Shown: positions 10,822 to 20,610, counted from the first letter of the stretch. The stretch is 64,000 bases of DNA from Zoogloea oleivorans (GCF_008107625.1 NZ_SDKK01000008.1:47947-111946), one strand, 5' to 3'. Notes: generated by a model not told the origin, from the letters alone. A program made the numbers and translations.

Positions 10822-12072
10822 TCAGGCCGGCGTGCCCTTTCTGGGGTAAGTGCGGGCCACGTAACGCTCGATGATGGCCTTGAATTCGTTGGTAATATTG
10901 TCGCCGCGAAGGGTCTGGGTCTTCACGCCGTCCTCAAAAATCGGGGCGGCCGGCATTTCACCGGTACCGGGGAGCGAGATTCCGATGTTGGCGTGCTTGC
11001 TTTCGCCAGGGCCGTTCACGATGCAGCCCATGACAGCCAGGCTCATGTTCTCGACACCATCAAATTGATCGCGCCAGATAGGCATGTTGTCACGAACGAA
11101 ACTCTGGACGTCGGAAGCCAGCTCCTGGAACAGCGTGCTGGTTGTACGGCCGCAACCCGGACAGGCGGTGACCATCGGAGTGAACGCGCGCAGCCCCATG
11201 GTCTGGAGGATTTCCTGGGCAACAATCACTTCCTGCGTCCGGCTGCCGTTGGGTTCCGGAGTCAGGGAGACGCGGATCGTATCACCGATCCCCTCCTGCA
11301 GCAGAACTGCGAGAGCGGCGGTCGATCCGACAATTCCCTTGGAGCCCATGCCGGCCTCGGTCAGCCCCAGGTGCAGCGGGTAATCGCACTTGGCGGCCAG
11401 GTCACGATAAACGGCGATCAAGTCCTGAACGCTGCTCACTTTGGCCGACAGGATGATCTTGTTCCCGGCAAGACCATATTCTTCTGCCTTGACAGCAGAT
11501 TCGAGTGCCGAAGTGACCAGCGCCTCGCGCATCACCGCTCCCGCATCCCGCGGAATGGCACGCCTGGCGTTCTCGTCCATGATTCGGGCCAGCACGGACT
11601 GATCCAAGCTGCCCCAGTTCACACCGATGCGCACGGGTTTGTCGTAACGGCAGGCCATTTCGACGATCGACGCAAACTGGGTGTCGCGCTTGGCGCCCTG
11701 CCCCACATTGCCCGGGTTGATACGCAGCTTGTCGAGGGCCTCGGCGCAGGCCGGATTGTCGGCAAGCAGCTTGTGACCGTTGTAATGAAAATCGCCGACC
11801 AGCGGAATGTCGAGATTCATCGACAGCAGCTTCTCGCGAATTTTCGGCACCGCCTTGGCGGCTTCATCGTTATTGACGGTGATCCGCACCAGTTCGGAAC
11901 CGGCCCGCGCGAGCTGGGCGATCTGCATGGTCGTCGAGAAGTCGTCGGCGGTGTCCGTATTGGTCATCGACTGAACAACAACCGGCGCACCTGCACCGAT
12001 CAGGACGTGACCAACCCGAACCTGGCGGGTCGTGCGGCGGGCGGCGGCGCGCCCGGAAAGAAGTAGATCCAT
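10822..12072 (-). CDS. ispG: 4-hydroxy-3-methylbut-2-en-1-yl diphosphate synthase
   Basis: IspG (GcpE) is the iron-sulfur enzyme of the MEP isoprenoid pathway that reduces MEcPP to HMBPP. The protein (416 aa) has the TIM-barrel opening [14 protein letters not shown], and the C-terminal cluster-binding cysteines in ACPGCGRT and [12 protein letters not shown] start at ATG 12072 ([20 protein letters not shown]); a longer in-frame start lies inside rodZ and adds a non-homologous leader. The rodZ-ispG-hisS order is conserved in proteobacteria. Confidence 0.97.
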   Translation of the reverse strand: MDLLLSGRAAARRTTRQVRVGHVLIGAGAPVVVQSMTNTDTADDFSTTMQIAQLARAGSELVRITVNNDEAAKAVPKIREKLLSMNLDIPLVGDFHYNGHKLLADNPACAEALDKLRINPGNVGQGAKRDTQFASIVEMACRYDKPVRIGVNWGSLDQSVLARIMDENARRAIPRDAGAVMREALVTSALESAVKAEEYGLAGNKIILSAKVSSVQDLIAVYRDLAAKCDYPLHLGLTEAGMGSKGIVGSTAALAVLLQEGIGDTIRVSLTPEPNGSRTQEVIVAQEILQTMGLRAFTPMVTACPGCGRTTSTLFQELASDVQSFVRDNMPIWRDQFDGVENMSLAVMGCIVNGPGESKHANIGISLPGTGEMPAAPIFEDGVKTQTLRGDNITNEFKAIIERYVARTYPRKGTPA

Positions 12073-12082
12073 GGAAGTCTGA

Positions 12083-13000
12083 TTACTCGAGCTTGAGGCG
12101 GGCAACCGTCCCCTTGGTGGAGGTGCCCAGATCGACGGGAGTACCGTTACGTTCAAGTTTCACGAAACGCGCATTGCCCACGACGAGTGAAAGAGGAGCC
12201 TTGCCACCGAACTCCTGGCGGGAACCTGCTTTACCCAGTTGGGAAAAGACGATTTTGCCATCCTTGTCTTTCACTTCTACCCAGGCATCCTTGGCAAACT
12301 CAAAAACGAGATGGTCGGCACCGGCAACCGGCTTCGACGACTCGACGGCGTCTTTCTGGATGACCTGCGGCGCGAGAGGCGCAACAGCCGTCTGCTCAAC
12401 GCCAGGCGCCTGAGCAGGTACGGACCCGGGGATTTCGGTCGTGCTGGCCGGCGGAGTCGATGCGGCGACAGGCGCTGGAGAGAGCGCCACGGGCTCGGCA
12501 GCGACCGGTGCTTCGGCGGCCGCAGGCACGGGCAGGCTGGCCACCAAGTCTTCCGCGGTTTTCTTGCGCTGAGTGTCGTAATACCACCCAGCGACAACGA
12601 TGCCCAGCAAACCCAGGGCCGCGATCACGCCGGGCAGCACTGAACGACTGAAACGGCCCCGCCCCACCTGAGGCATGTCGCCCTGGGCATTGGAGGCCGG
12701 CGCCAGCTCGATGGAAGCCTCGTCCGCAGGCGATTGCAAGGCCGCCAGCAGCGGGGCCGCATCAATCTTGAGAAGCCGCGCGTAGTTGCGCAGAAAGCCC
12801 CGCGTGAATGCAAACCCCGGTAGCAGATCGAAGCGACCCGACTCCAGCGCTTCGATCTGGCGAGCATTGAGTTTGAGCGAACTGGCCACTTCGGAAATGC
12901 TCAGTCCCTGGGCTTCACGCGTGCGACGCAAGGTATCGCCAACGGAAGAGTCCTGGACTGAGCTCGTCGGTGAATTGGGCAAAGCTTGAGAATCGGTCAC
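12083..13000 (-). CDS. rodZ: cell-shape protein RodZ
   Basis: RodZ links the MreB cytoskeleton to the membrane and sustains rod shape. The 305-residue product has an N-terminal Xre-type helix-turn-helix ([20 protein letters not shown], about residues 21-85), one transmembrane helix (about 118-138), a Pro/Ala-rich linker, and the C-terminal DUF4115 periplasmic domain ([20 protein letters not shown]). The start is GTG at 13000 and overlaps the pilW stop (GTGA). Confidence 0.95.
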   Translation of the reverse strand: MTDSQALPNSPTSSVQDSSVGDTLRRTREAQGLSISEVASSLKLNARQIEALESGRFDLLPGFAFTRGFLRNYARLLKIDAAPLLAALQSPADEASIELAPASNAQGDMPQVGRGRFSRSVLPGVIAALGLLGIVVAGWYYDTQRKKTAEDLVASLPVPAAAEAPVAAEPVALSPAPVAASTPPASTTEIPGSVPAQAPGVEQTAVAPLAPQVIQKDAVESSKPVAGADHLVFEFAKDAWVEVKDKDGKIVFSQLGKAGSRQEFGGKAPLSLVVGNARFVKLERNGTPVDLGTSTKGTVARLKLE

Positions 13001-13794
13001 TGGTACTGCCCTTGCAAGAAAGCCTTGAATTCGAGGGAGCCGGGGAAGCGGCGTCGAAGCTGTTGAACGAATCCCGCCTCGGCAGCGCGATCACCAAGGC
13101 GGCGCTCAACACGAATGGCCAGCCACAGACTCTCTGCGGTGGGTTCGCTCCCCTGGTGCAAGGCGCCGAGATAACGCTTCGACGCCTCGTTGGCCCCCCG
13201 ACGGTAGGTGATCGCAGCCAGATGAAACAGCGCCTGAAAATTTCCATTGTCCGTTTCAACTGCGCGCAGAAACTGCTCTTCCGCCGCCTGATCGTTTTTC
13301 AGGCGCAACTGGCACAGCCCGGCATTGGCATAGGCGCGGGTGGGCGTCTGGTAGTAGGGATTGCGGACCACCGTTGCAAACTGCTCGAGCCCGGCCTGCT
13401 CCTTGCCTGTAGAGCACAGAAACCAGCCGTAGCTGTTCATGATTTCCGGATCGCCCGGCGCCAGTCGCATGGCGTACTCGAAGTTGGCAGCCGCAACCGC
13501 ATTCTCCTCGAGGAACATGTGCACCAGCCCCATCAACTGGTAAGCCGGTGCGTAGCCGGAATCGTAGGCGACAGCGGAACGGGCTTCATCGAGGGCCACG
13601 CCGTAGCGACCAGCCTGAAAATAGGCTTGGCCGAGCTCCACATGAACCTTGGCCTTGCGCCGTGCATCGGTGACAACCGGCTCGTCAGACATGGGCCGAT
13701 CGAGATTGGCAACAGAGGTCGGGATACGGGGTCCGGCACATCCAGCCAGCGCACACAGTGCTGCCAGCACCGGCAACAAGCGCTTCACGCTCAT
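12997..13794 (-). CDS. pilW: type IV pilus biogenesis/stability lipoprotein PilW (PilF)
   Basis: PilW/PilF is the outer-membrane pilotin needed to assemble PilQ secretin and stable type IV pili. The 265-residue product starts [19 protein letters not shown], a lipoprotein signal with lipobox ALAGC (Cys about 19), followed by about six TPR motifs ([40 protein letters not shown]). It starts with ATGA overlap on the rlmN stop. The rlmN-pilW-rodZ-ispG order is the usual one. Confidence 0.94.
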   Translation of the reverse strand: MSVKRLLPVLAALCALAGCAGPRIPTSVANLDRPMSDEPVVTDARRKAKVHVELGQAYFQAGRYGVALDEARSAVAYDSGYAPAYQLMGLVHMFLEENAVAAANFEYAMRLAPGDPEIMNSYGWFLCSTGKEQAGLEQFATVVRNPYYQTPTRAYANAGLCQLRLKNDQAAEEQFLRAVETDNGNFQALFHLAAITYRRGANEASKRYLGALHQGSEPTAESLWLAIRVERRLGDRAAEAGFVQQLRRRFPGSLEFKAFLQGQYQ

Positions 13795-14873
13795 GCCTCC
13801 GCAACCGGAATGATCCGGGTGGTACGGCGCGTCTTGTCCTTGACCTGGCCGGCAAGCTGACCGCAAGCGGCATCCACATCGTCACCGCGGGTCTTGCGCG
13901 TCGTGGTGACGATACCGGCCGCCATCAGGATGTCTGCAAACTGCTTGATGCGCGACGCCGGCGAGCGGTCGAAGCCGGAGTTCGGGAAGGGATTGAACGG
14001 GATGAGGTTGAACTTGCAGGACACATCCCGCGTCAGCGCGACGAGCTCCCGGGCGTGAGCGTCGGAATCGTTTACGCCGTCGAGCATCACGTACTCGAAG
14101 GTGACGAAATCCCGCGGCGCCTTTTCGAGGTAGCGCCGACAGGCCGCCATCAACTCACGCAAGGGGTATTTCTGGTTGATCGGCACCAGCTTGTCGCGCA
14201 GGGCGTCATTCGATGCATGCAGGGACACGGCAAGGGCCGTCGGACAGGCGTCGCGCAGGCGGTCCATGGCCGGAACAATGCCGGACGTGGAAACCGTGAC
14301 CCGGCGGCGCGACAAACCGTAGGCGTTGTCGTCCAGCATCAGATTGAGGGCCAACACGACGTTGTCGAGATTGGCAAGGGGTTCGCCCATGCCCATCATC
14401 ACCACGTTGCTGATGACGCGCTCACCGTCGCCGTTGGCGCCGAGCAGGCGGTTGGCGAGCCACAGCTGGCCGATGATTTCGGCGGCAGTCAGGTTGCGGT
14501 TGAAGCCCTGCTTGCCCGTCGAACAGAAGGCGCAATCGAGCGCACAGCCGGCCTGGGACGAGATGCACAGGGTGCCGCGATTGGTTTCGGGGATGAACAC
14601 CGTTTCCACCGCATTGGCGTTGCCCACATCGAGCAGCCACTTGCGGGTTCCATCCGTGGACACGCTGTCGCGCACCACCACAGGCGGAGCAATGCATGCC
14701 GTCGCCACGAGCTTGGCCCGCAGCGACTTGGCAACGTCAGTCATCTGGTCGAAATCGGTTGCGCCGAAGCGATGCACCCAACGGAGCACCTGCTTGGCGC
14801 GAAATGGTTTCTCACCCTGCTGGACGAACCAGTCGGTGAGGGCTTCGGCATCGAAATCGAGGAGATTGACCAC
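13791..14873 (-). CDS. rlmN: dual-specificity rRNA/tRNA methyltransferase RlmN
   Basis: RlmN is a radical-SAM enzyme that methylates C2 of A2503 in 23S rRNA and A37 in some tRNAs. The 360-residue product has the CxxxCxxC cluster [11 protein letters not shown], the [15 protein letters not shown] motif, and a C-terminal catalytic Cys region ([19 protein letters not shown]). Translation must begin at GTG 14873: an in-frame stop lies five codons upstream and no ATG fits the family N-terminus. Confidence 0.97.
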   Translation of the reverse strand: MVNLLDFDAEALTDWFVQQGEKPFRAKQVLRWVHRFGATDFDQMTDVAKSLRAKLVATACIAPPVVVRDSVSTDGTRKWLLDVGNANAVETVFIPETNRGTLCISSQAGCALDCAFCSTGKQGFNRNLTAAEIIGQLWLANRLLGANGDGERVISNVVMMGMGEPLANLDNVVLALNLMLDDNAYGLSRRRVTVSTSGIVPAMDRLRDACPTALAVSLHASNDALRDKLVPINQKYPLRELMAACRRYLEKAPRDFVTFEYVMLDGVNDSDAHARELVALTRDVSCKFNLIPFNPFPNSGFDRSPASRIKQFADILMAAGIVTTTRKTRGDDVDAACGQLAGQVKDKTRRTTRIIPVAEA

Positions 14874-14890
14874 GTAAGTATCCGTTCAAA

Positions 14891-14921
14891 CCAGCAGGAC
14901 GAAGCGATTTCATCCTGCTGG
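14891..14921 (-). terminator. stem-loop between ndk and rlmN
   Basis: A perfect 9-bp stem (CCAGCAGGA / TCCTGCTGG) with a 13-nt loop lies in the ndk-rlmN gap. On the minus strand it is followed only by TTTG, so it may be a weak terminator or attenuator that lets ndk be expressed above rlmN, or simply an mRNA-stabilising hairpin. Confidence 0.4.
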
Positions 14922-14930
14922 TAGAGATCA

Positions 14931-15356
14931 TCAGCGGCTGTAAACGTTCATGCCGGGGAAGAAGAAAGCAATTTCCACCGCTGCCGTTTCGGCTGCATCG
15001 GAGCCATGCACTGCGTTGGCATCGATGGACTCGGCGAAATCGGCGCGAATGGTGCCGGGAGCGGCCTTCTTCGGGTCGGTGGCGCCCATCAGGTCACGAT
15101 TCTTGAGAATGGCGCCTTCGCCTTCGAGAGCCTGGATCATCACCGGGCCGGAGGTCATGAAGGACACCAGATCCTTGAAGAAGGGGCGTTCCTTGTGCAC
15201 AGCGTAGAACTCACCGGCTTCACGCTCGGAGAGGTAAGCCAGCTTGGCGGCAACGACTTTCAGGCCGGCAGCTTCGAAGCGGGCGTAGATCTGGCCGATC
15301 ACGTTCTTGGCGACGGCGTCGGGCTTGATGATGGACAGGGTGCGTTCAATAGCCAT
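14931..15356 (-). CDS. ndk: nucleoside diphosphate kinase
   Basis: Ndk equilibrates NTP and dNTP pools through a phosphohistidine intermediate. The 141-residue product is full length for the bacterial family. It begins [18 protein letters not shown] and contains the active-site motif [12 protein letters not shown] with the catalytic His near residue 117. A clear ribosome site (CTGGAG) precedes the ATG. It heads the long minus-strand housekeeping block; its promoter must lie in 15357-15530. Confidence 0.98.
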   Translation of the reverse strand: MAIERTLSIIKPDAVAKNVIGQIYARFEAAGLKVVAAKLAYLSEREAGEFYAVHKERPFFKDLVSFMTSGPVMIQALEGEGAILKNRDLMGATDPKKAAPGTIRADFAESIDANAVHGSDAAETAAVEIAFFFPGMNVYSR

Positions 15357-15534
15357 GTTGCTAACTCCAGTGAGACAAAGGATGGTTCGAAAAACCGAAA
15401 GCTTGGAATTTTAACAGGTTGATGCGGCTCATCGGCTTTTTTCGGCTCGATGATGTCGATGAGGGAGAGCAGGGATTGGGGAACACATAAGCCTGACGGG
15501 ACCGTCAGGCGGGAATCGGGACAAAACGGGGAGC

Positions 15535-15561
15535 AAAAAAAAGGGTGCGCATCGCGCACCC
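15535..15561 (-). terminator. intrinsic terminator of the sRNA candidate and/or ccoI-ccoS
   Basis: On the minus strand a perfect 8-bp stem GGGTGCGC / GCGCACCC with a 3-nt loop is followed directly by eight T residues. This is the strongest Rho-independent terminator in the first 18 kb. It would end both readthrough from ccoS and the predicted sRNA. Confidence 0.85.
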
Positions 15562-15644
15562 CCAACCCCAACAGAGAGACTTAAGTCAAGGCACCCAGTG
15601 CCTGGAAGACGCATGTTGTTGCTCGTGTTTGCGTCTTCAACCTG
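15535..15644 (-). ncRNA. candidate FNR-activated small RNA, about 110 nt
   Basis: The 393-bp gap between ndk and ccoS holds no convincing protein gene but a full sRNA architecture on the minus strand. The predicted start at 15644 follows an FNR promoter (see 15651-15692). The RNA would fold as a 5' hairpin (GAAGACGC at 15638-15631 pairing with GCGTCTTC at 15612-15605, 18-nt loop rich in A and C), a second hairpin (AGGCAC, TGG loop, GTGCCT, about 15603-15589), the short palindrome GACTTAAGTC, an unpaired CU- and G-rich linker, and an intrinsic terminator. Exact signals and spacing are seen in the sequence; transcription, Hfq dependence and targets are inference. It does not resemble E. coli FnrS in primary sequence. 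Confidence 0.6.
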
Positions 15645-15650
15645 AGAGGA

Positions 15651-15692
15651 AGTATGCGTGTCACTGCCGGACCCGATCTTGACCTTTATCAA
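15651..15692 (-). promoter_or_regulatory. class II FNR-dependent promoter (FNR box plus -10)
   Basis: On the minus strand, TTGATAAAGGTCAA (15692-15679) matches the FNR/ANR consensus TTGAT-N4-ATCAA at 9 of 10 defined bases. Exactly 22 nt further is CATACT (15656-15651), a usable -10. This spacing centres the box at -41.5 relative to a start at 15644, the textbook position for FNR activation without a -35. The only downstream minus-strand unit before the next terminator is the sRNA candidate. Confidence 0.75.
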
Positions 15693-15749
15693 AAACCCTT
15701 CAGATGCCAGGGTAAATGCAGGCGGGCGATCATTGTTCATGCGCTGGGC

Positions 15750-15947
15750 TCAGGATCCGGGCTTGGCGGCCTGATCTTTTTTGCTCGCATCCACCTGAAC
15801 GGGCGGCGTGTCATCGTCGCTGACCACCCGGTAACCCGGGCCTTCCAGATCGTCAAACTGCCCGCTGCGAACCGACCACCAGAAAATGAGGCCGATCAGA
15901 AAAACAAGGATCAACGACAGGGGAATGAGCAGGTAGAGGCTTTCCAT
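15750..15947 (-). CDS. ccoS: cbb3-type cytochrome oxidase assembly protein CcoS
   Basis: CcoS is a small membrane protein needed to insert heme and copper cofactors into cbb3 oxidase. The 65-residue product starts MESLYLLIPLSLILVFLIG, has one transmembrane helix (about 5-27), and the family motif FWWSVRSGQFDDLEGPGYRV, followed by a short polar tail. It lies 8 nt after ccoI. The structural ccoNOP genes are not in this window. Confidence 0.95.
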   Translation of the reverse strand: MESLYLLIPLSLILVFLIGLIFWWSVRSGQFDDLEGPGYRVVSDDDTPPVQVDASKKDQAAKPGS

Positions 15948-15955
15948 GGTGGATC

Positions 15956-18418
15956 TCAGTGAGTGCGCTTACGCTGCAGGCGCAGGGCGTTCAGAACAAC
16001 GAACAAGGAACTCGCCGACATGCCGATACCCGCCATCCAGGGCGTTACGAGGCCCGACATGGCAAGCGGAACGGCAGTGAAATTGTAGGCGAACGACCAC
16101 CACAGGTTTTGCCGGATGATGCGCAGGGCGCGGCGGGACAGATCCACACCTTCGGCGAGGGAAGCCAGGCGGCCGCTCAAGAGCACGATATCGGCCTGGT
16201 TGCGGGCCAGGTCCGTCCCCCCGCCCATGGCGACGGACACCTGGGCCTGAGCCAGCACCGGCGCATCATTCACCCCGTCGCCGACCATCGCAATCACCGC
16301 ATCGCCCTTCTGGAGGGCGCGCAGTTCGGCGTGCTTCCCTTCCGGAGTCATTCCACCTACCGCATGCTTGACGCCCAAGCGACGCCCCAGCTCCTCCACC
16401 GTAGACGGCGTGTCGCCACTGAAAATCGACAGTTCGATGCCCTTCCCGCGCAGGGACGCGAAGGCTGCCGGGCAATCCTCACGCAATCCGTCGGACAGGG
16501 CAAAACCGGCCAGCCAGCCGTTCGAAGAACCGAGGGCGATGACGGTACGGCCGGAGCGCTCGTCTTCCTGAAGCACTTCGGGGACCGGAGTTCCGGTCAG
16601 CGCCGCCACGAATCCCGGCCGGCCGATGCGGTAAGTGAGACCATCGAGCACACCCGAAACCCCCTGCCCCGTGGTCGCGTTCAGGCTGGTGAAAGCGGCC
16701 AGCGGCTCGCCGGTGGCGCCCTCGATTCTAAGCGCGGTAGCGATGGCATGCTCCGAGCCCTGCTCCAGTCCGGCAGCCAGGCGCACGACTGCGACTTCAC
16801 CGAGCCCTCCCAGCACACGAACCTGCTCAACCCGCATCTCGCCGTAGGTGAGCGTGCCGGTCTTGTCGAAGACGAAGTGATCGGCCCGTGCCAGGGCTTC
16901 GATAGCATGGCCACGCGTCACCAGAACGCCCATCCTGGCAAGGGCGTCAGTCGCCACAGTCAGGGCCACCGGCGTGGCCAGGGACAGCGCACACGGGCAG
17001 CTCACCACCAGGACCGACACGAAGACCCACAGGGCGCGGTCCGGATCGAACCACCACCACCCAACTGCCGTCACGCAGGCCAGCACCAGCAGCGCAACAA
17101 TGAACCAGGCGGCGACCTTGTCGGCCTGCTGCACCACCCGGGGCTTCTCTGCCGACGCCCGCTCCATCAACTGACGGATCGCAGCCAGCCGGGTGTGCTC
17201 GCCGGTACGAGTGACGCGAACGAAGAGCGGGCTGCCGACATTGACACTGCCGCCTGTCACTTCACAGCCGGGCGTCTTCGGCACCGGCCGACTCTCGCCG
17301 GTAAGGAGTGCTTCGTTCGCTTCGCTGCGCCCATCGATGACCACGCCATCGGCTGGCATGCTTTCGCCGGGTTTGACGCGGATCACGTCACCGCTCAGCA
17401 ACTGCGACACGGGTACTTTCTCCCCCTCCTGCGCCGGGTAGCCAGGTAACCGTTCGGCAAAGGCAGGCAGCGCCTTGCCGAGCTCTTCCACCCCGCGCAC
17501 GGCCTTCTGGCGGGCAAGCATTTCCACGTAGCGCCCGCACAGCAGGAAGAACACGAACATGGTGACCGAGTCGAAATACACCTCACCATGATCGGAAATC
17601 GTGGCCCAGCAACTGGCCAGAAAGGCCGCACCGACACCGAGGGCGACCGGCACATCCATGCCCAGCCGGCGCAGGCGGATGTCACGCCACGCATGACTGA
17701 AGAAGGGCGCGGCGGAATACAGCACGACCGGCGCGGTGAGGATCAGGCTGGCCAGGCGCAACAACTTCTCGATGTCGGCGGTCATGTCGCCGGCCTCGGC
17801 GATGTACACCGGGAAGGCGTACATCATCACCTGCATCATGCCGAAGCCAGCCACAAAAAGCCGCCACAAGGCAGAGCGCCGCTCGCGCTGGGATATCTGC
17901 TCGGAGCGGGCCGAGTCGTAAGGATAGGCCCGGTAGCCGATGGCCTGGATCGCCGCGAGGATGTCGGACAGTTTGATGCGCCGCTCGTCCCAACGCACGC
18001 GAGCCCGACGGGTCGCGTAATTGATGTCGACTGCGGTTACGCCGGGCTGATGGGCGATGTGCTCTTCATTCAGCCAGATGCAGGCGGCACAGGTGATGCC
18101 TTCGAGGATCAGGGCTGCTTCACGCTCATGCTCGCCAACCGGCGTGACGAAGCCTTTCTGGAAATCCGGATGATCGAAAAGGCCGAGATCCTTGAGCTCA
18201 TCGGGCATGGCCTCGCGGGCCTGCTCGGGCATGGCATCACGACGACGGTAGTAGTCGATCAGACCATTGCTCACAATGGACTCAGCCACGGCCTGGCAGC
18301 CGGTGCAGCACATCTGGCGGCGGGCACCGTCAACCTCGACAGGGAGATCCAGATTGGCGGGAATCGGCAGACCGCAGTGGTAGCAGTCGTGTTCGGATGA
18401 CGGGGGGGATTGGGACAA
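15956..18418 (-). CDS. ccoI: copper-exporting P-type ATPase CcoI (FixI) for cbb3 oxidase assembly
   Basis: CcoI moves copper across the inner membrane for assembly of cbb3 oxidase. The protein (820 aa from TTG 18418) has an N-terminal Cys-rich domain (CYHCGLPIP; MCCTGCQAV) typical of FixI, a heavy-metal-associated domain with CAACIW (about residue 110), several transmembrane helices, the translocation motif SCPCALSLATPVAL (about 472), the phosphorylation site DKTGTLT (about 517), and the hinge MVGDGVNDAPVLAQA. The start is uncertain: the TTG has GAGG 5 nt upstream, while a longer in-frame start at 18490 adds an unlikely leader. It follows a terminator, so it must have its own promoter. Confidence 0.94.
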   Translation of the reverse strand: MSQSPPSSEHDCYHCGLPIPANLDLPVEVDGARRQMCCTGCQAVAESIVSNGLIDYYRRRDAMPEQAREAMPDELKDLGLFDHPDFQKGFVTPVGEHEREAALILEGITCAACIWLNEEHIAHQPGVTAVDINYATRRARVRWDERRIKLSDILAAIQAIGYRAYPYDSARSEQISQRERRSALWRLFVAGFGMMQVMMYAFPVYIAEAGDMTADIEKLLRLASLILTAPVVLYSAAPFFSHAWRDIRLRRLGMDVPVALGVGAAFLASCWATISDHGEVYFDSVTMFVFFLLCGRYVEMLARQKAVRGVEELGKALPAFAERLPGYPAQEGEKVPVSQLLSGDVIRVKPGESMPADGVVIDGRSEANEALLTGESRPVPKTPGCEVTGGSVNVGSPLFVRVTRTGEHTRLAAIRQLMERASAEKPRVVQQADKVAAWFIVALLVLACVTAVGWWWFDPDRALWVFVSVLVVSCPCALSLATPVALTVATDALARMGVLVTRGHAIEALARADHFVFDKTGTLTYGEMRVEQVRVLGGLGEVAVVRLAAGLEQGSEHAIATALRIEGATGEPLAAFTSLNATTGQGVSGVLDGLTYRIGRPGFVAALTGTPVPEVLQEDERSGRTVIALGSSNGWLAGFALSDGLREDCPAAFASLRGKGIELSIFSGDTPSTVEELGRRLGVKHAVGGMTPEGKHAELRALQKGDAVIAMVGDGVNDAPVLAQAQVSVAMGGGTDLARNQADIVLLSGRLASLAEGVDLSRRALRIIRQNLWWSFAYNFTAVPLAMSGLVTPWMAGIGMSASSLFVVLNALRLQRKRTH

Positions 18419-18522
18419 AAAAGCCTCACATGCAACGCACGCGGCCGGGAATGACCACGGAGAACATGCCTTTTTATCACAAAGCCGCACCCCATCAAAA
18501 CCTCGGGGAACACCCTCAAAAC

Positions 18523-18550
18523 AAAAGCGCGCCCCGGAGGACGCGCTTTT
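18523..18550. terminator. bidirectional-type intrinsic terminator after dctM
   Basis: AAAAGCGCG and CGCGCTTTT form a perfect 9-bp stem around a 10-nt loop. On the minus strand the stem ends in TTTT and continues TGTTTT, so it terminates the dctPQM transcript before ccoI. Confidence 0.75.
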
Positions 18551-18571
18551 ACGTGGAACGACAAACAGGAA

Positions 18572-19855
18572 CTACATCATCCCGAGCATGCGCGGGAACC
18601 ACAAGGACAGGCCTGGCCAGTAGGTCACGACACCGAGGAAGACCAGCATCGACAGCAGCCACGGCCAAACCGCGACCGTGAGCTCCGTGATACCCATCTT
18701 GGTGATGCCCGACGCCACGTAGAGGTTCAGCCCCACCGGCGGGTGACACATACCCACTTCCATGTTCACCACCATGATGATGCCGAAATGCACCGGGTCG
18801 ATACCGAGCCGCACTGCAACCGGGAACAGGATCGGGGCGAAGATCAGGACGATGGAGGACGGCTCCATGAAGTTGCCGGCCAGCAGCAGCATGACGTTTA
18901 CCGCCAGCAGGAAGGCCACGACGCCCAGACCGTTGCCCAGCATCCACTCGGCCAGCGCCTGCGGGATGTTCTCGTTGGTCATGATGAAGGAGAACAACAC
19001 CGCATTGGTGATGATGTAGAGCAGCATCGCCGACATGTTGGCAGAGTTGAGCAGCACCTTCGGCACGTCCCGCAGGGGCATGTCGCGATACACGAACACG
19101 GCCACCACGAAAGCGTACATGGCGCTCATGGCTGCCGCTTCGGTCGGCGTGAACAGGCCGGTGTAGATACCGCCCATCACTACGACGATCAGCAGCAGGC
19201 CCCACATCGACTCACGGAAGGCCTTGATGCGCTCAGCGGTAGAAGCCTTCGGCTGACGCGGGTAGTCGAACTTCCTGGCCCGATACCAGGTTACCCCGCC
19301 AAGAACACCCGCCAGGGCAAGCCCCGGTACCACACCGGCCATGAACAGGGCACCGACAGAGGTGTTGGTCGCCACCGAGTACATCACCATCACGATGGAC
19401 GGCGGGATCAGGATGCCCAAGGCCCCCGCCGTCGTAATGATGCCGGCACCGAACTTGTTGGGGAAACCCGCCCGCGTCATGGCCGGCAACAGAATCGAAC
19501 CAATGGCCACCACCGTTGCCGGAGAAGAACCCGACACCGCCGCAAAAAGGGCACAGGCCAGCACGCCGGCCAGACCGAGACCGCCGTACCAATGCCCCAC
19601 CATCGATGAAGCGAAATTGATCATTCGCTTCGCCACCCCGCCGTGAGTCAGAAAGTTGCCGGCCAGGATGAAGAACGGAATCGCCATGATTTCGAACTTT
19701 TCGATACCAGTGAAAAGCTTGAGGGCAACCGACTCCAGGGGCACCTCGGTGAACATAAACAGAAAGCTGAGAACGGTGAGGCCGAGAGAAATGGAAATCG
19801 GCATCCCGGTCAGCATCAGGGCCAGGAGCAGGCCAAAGATGATGGCGGCGTTCAT
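18572..19855 (-). CDS. dctM: TRAP dicarboxylate transporter large permease DctM
   Basis: DctM is the large membrane subunit of a tripartite ATP-independent periplasmic transporter, driving uptake with an ion gradient. The 427-residue product is hydrophobic throughout, with about 12-13 predicted membrane helices, and carries the DctM family segments FFILAGNFLTHGGVAKRMI, AAVSGSSPATVVAIGSI and GILIPPSIVMVMY. It overlaps dctQ by 4 nt (ATGA). The substrate is probably a C4-dicarboxylate, judging by dctP and the linked two-component system. Confidence 0.96.
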   Translation of the reverse strand: MNAAIIFGLLLALMLTGMPISISLGLTVLSFLFMFTEVPLESVALKLFTGIEKFEIMAIPFFILAGNFLTHGGVAKRMINFASSMVGHWYGGLGLAGVLACALFAAVSGSSPATVVAIGSILLPAMTRAGFPNKFGAGIITTAGALGILIPPSIVMVMYSVATNTSVGALFMAGVVPGLALAGVLGGVTWYRARKFDYPRQPKASTAERIKAFRESMWGLLLIVVVMGGIYTGLFTPTEAAAMSAMYAFVVAVFVYRDMPLRDVPKVLLNSANMSAMLLYIITNAVLFSFIMTNENIPQALAEWMLGNGLGVVAFLLAVNVMLLLAGNFMEPSSIVLIFAPILFPVAVRLGIDPVHFGIIMVVNMEVGMCHPPVGLNLYVASGITKMGITELTVAVWPWLLSMLVFLGVVTYWPGLSLWFPRMLGMM

Positions 19856-20544
19856 TTGCGGTCTCCCTTCACATCACCAACCTGCGGGTGCTTCAGATCA
19901 TGCATGTGCAGGTTGTCGCTCATTACGTAGGCATCAGCACTATCCGGCACGTGTTCCTCGCCGTCGAGACCATCCACATGACCGTGGTCGTGATGCGGCA
20001 GCTCGCCGGTGCGCAGGAAGCCCAGCGTCACCTGCAGGAAGCGGAAGCACATCAGGCTTGAGCCAAGCGGAATGGCGCTATAAACCATCCACGTCGGCCA
20101 TTCCAGATCGGGCGTCGTCGGGCCTTCAGGAACATCGCCGAACTCGGCACCGGTCATCTGCAGAAAGGCGTAATGGGCGCCGTTTTCCCACACGAAATGA
20201 GCGCCCAGCGTGGCGACGATACCGGTGAAGAGCGCGCCGGCAAGCAGGCCGAAGACAATGAACCTGGACCGGTTGCTGTCGTTGAGCCGGTTGATCAGCA
20301 CATCGACGCCCACGTGGATGCCGGTGCGCACGCCATAGGCGGCACCAAACTTGGCCATCCATACGAACATGATGATGCACAACTCCTGGGCCCAGCTGAA
20401 GTTCAGGCCAAGCAGCCAGTCCTGCAGACCGGGAATACTGACGCCCGCCAGGTAACGATGCACCACAGACAGGAAAATGATCGTCGTGGCGCTCCCCATC
20501 AGAAGGGTGATGATCCACTCTTCGAGGTGATTGAGTAATTTCAT
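19852..20544 (-). CDS. dctQ: TRAP transporter small permease DctQ
   Basis: DctQ is the small four-helix membrane subunit of the TRAP transporter. The 230-residue product starts MKLLNHLEEWIITLLMGSAT and contains FSWAQELCIIMFVWMAKFGA, the typical DctQ core. It is longer than most DctQ proteins: a loop after the third helix and a His/Asp-rich C-terminal tail (HHDHGHVDGLDGEEH) are extra. The His-rich tail could bind metal, but I know of no evidence for this. ATG at 20544 is chosen because it fits the family start. Confidence 0.94.
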   Translation of the reverse strand: MKLLNHLEEWIITLLMGSATTIIFLSVVHRYLAGVSIPGLQDWLLGLNFSWAQELCIIMFVWMAKFGAAYGVRTGIHVGVDVLINRLNDSNRSRFIVFGLLAGALFTGIVATLGAHFVWENGAHYAFLQMTGAEFGDVPEGPTTPDLEWPTWMVYSAIPLGSSLMCFRFLQVTLGFLRTGELPHHDHGHVDGLDGEEHVPDSADAYVMSDNLHMHDLKHPQVGDVKGDRK

Positions 20545-20610
20545 GATTGAGCCTCGCAGGTATGTGCGATTGGACGTGCCGGGGCCGCGAAGACCGGAGC
20601 GCGTCTTCAT

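Noticed and set aside
15491..15510. Hairpin GCCTGACGG / CCGTCAGGC, considered as a terminator before ndk.
   Set aside because: It has a 2-nt loop and no T-run on either strand (minus continues TTATGTG). It may still fold, but I would not call it a terminator.
15429..15740. A 103-codon open frame on the minus strand in the ccoS-ndk gap.
   Set aside because: It runs straight through the strong terminator hairpin and the predicted FNR promoter, has no ribosome site, and shows no recognisable protein features. The RNA-gene reading explains the structures better.
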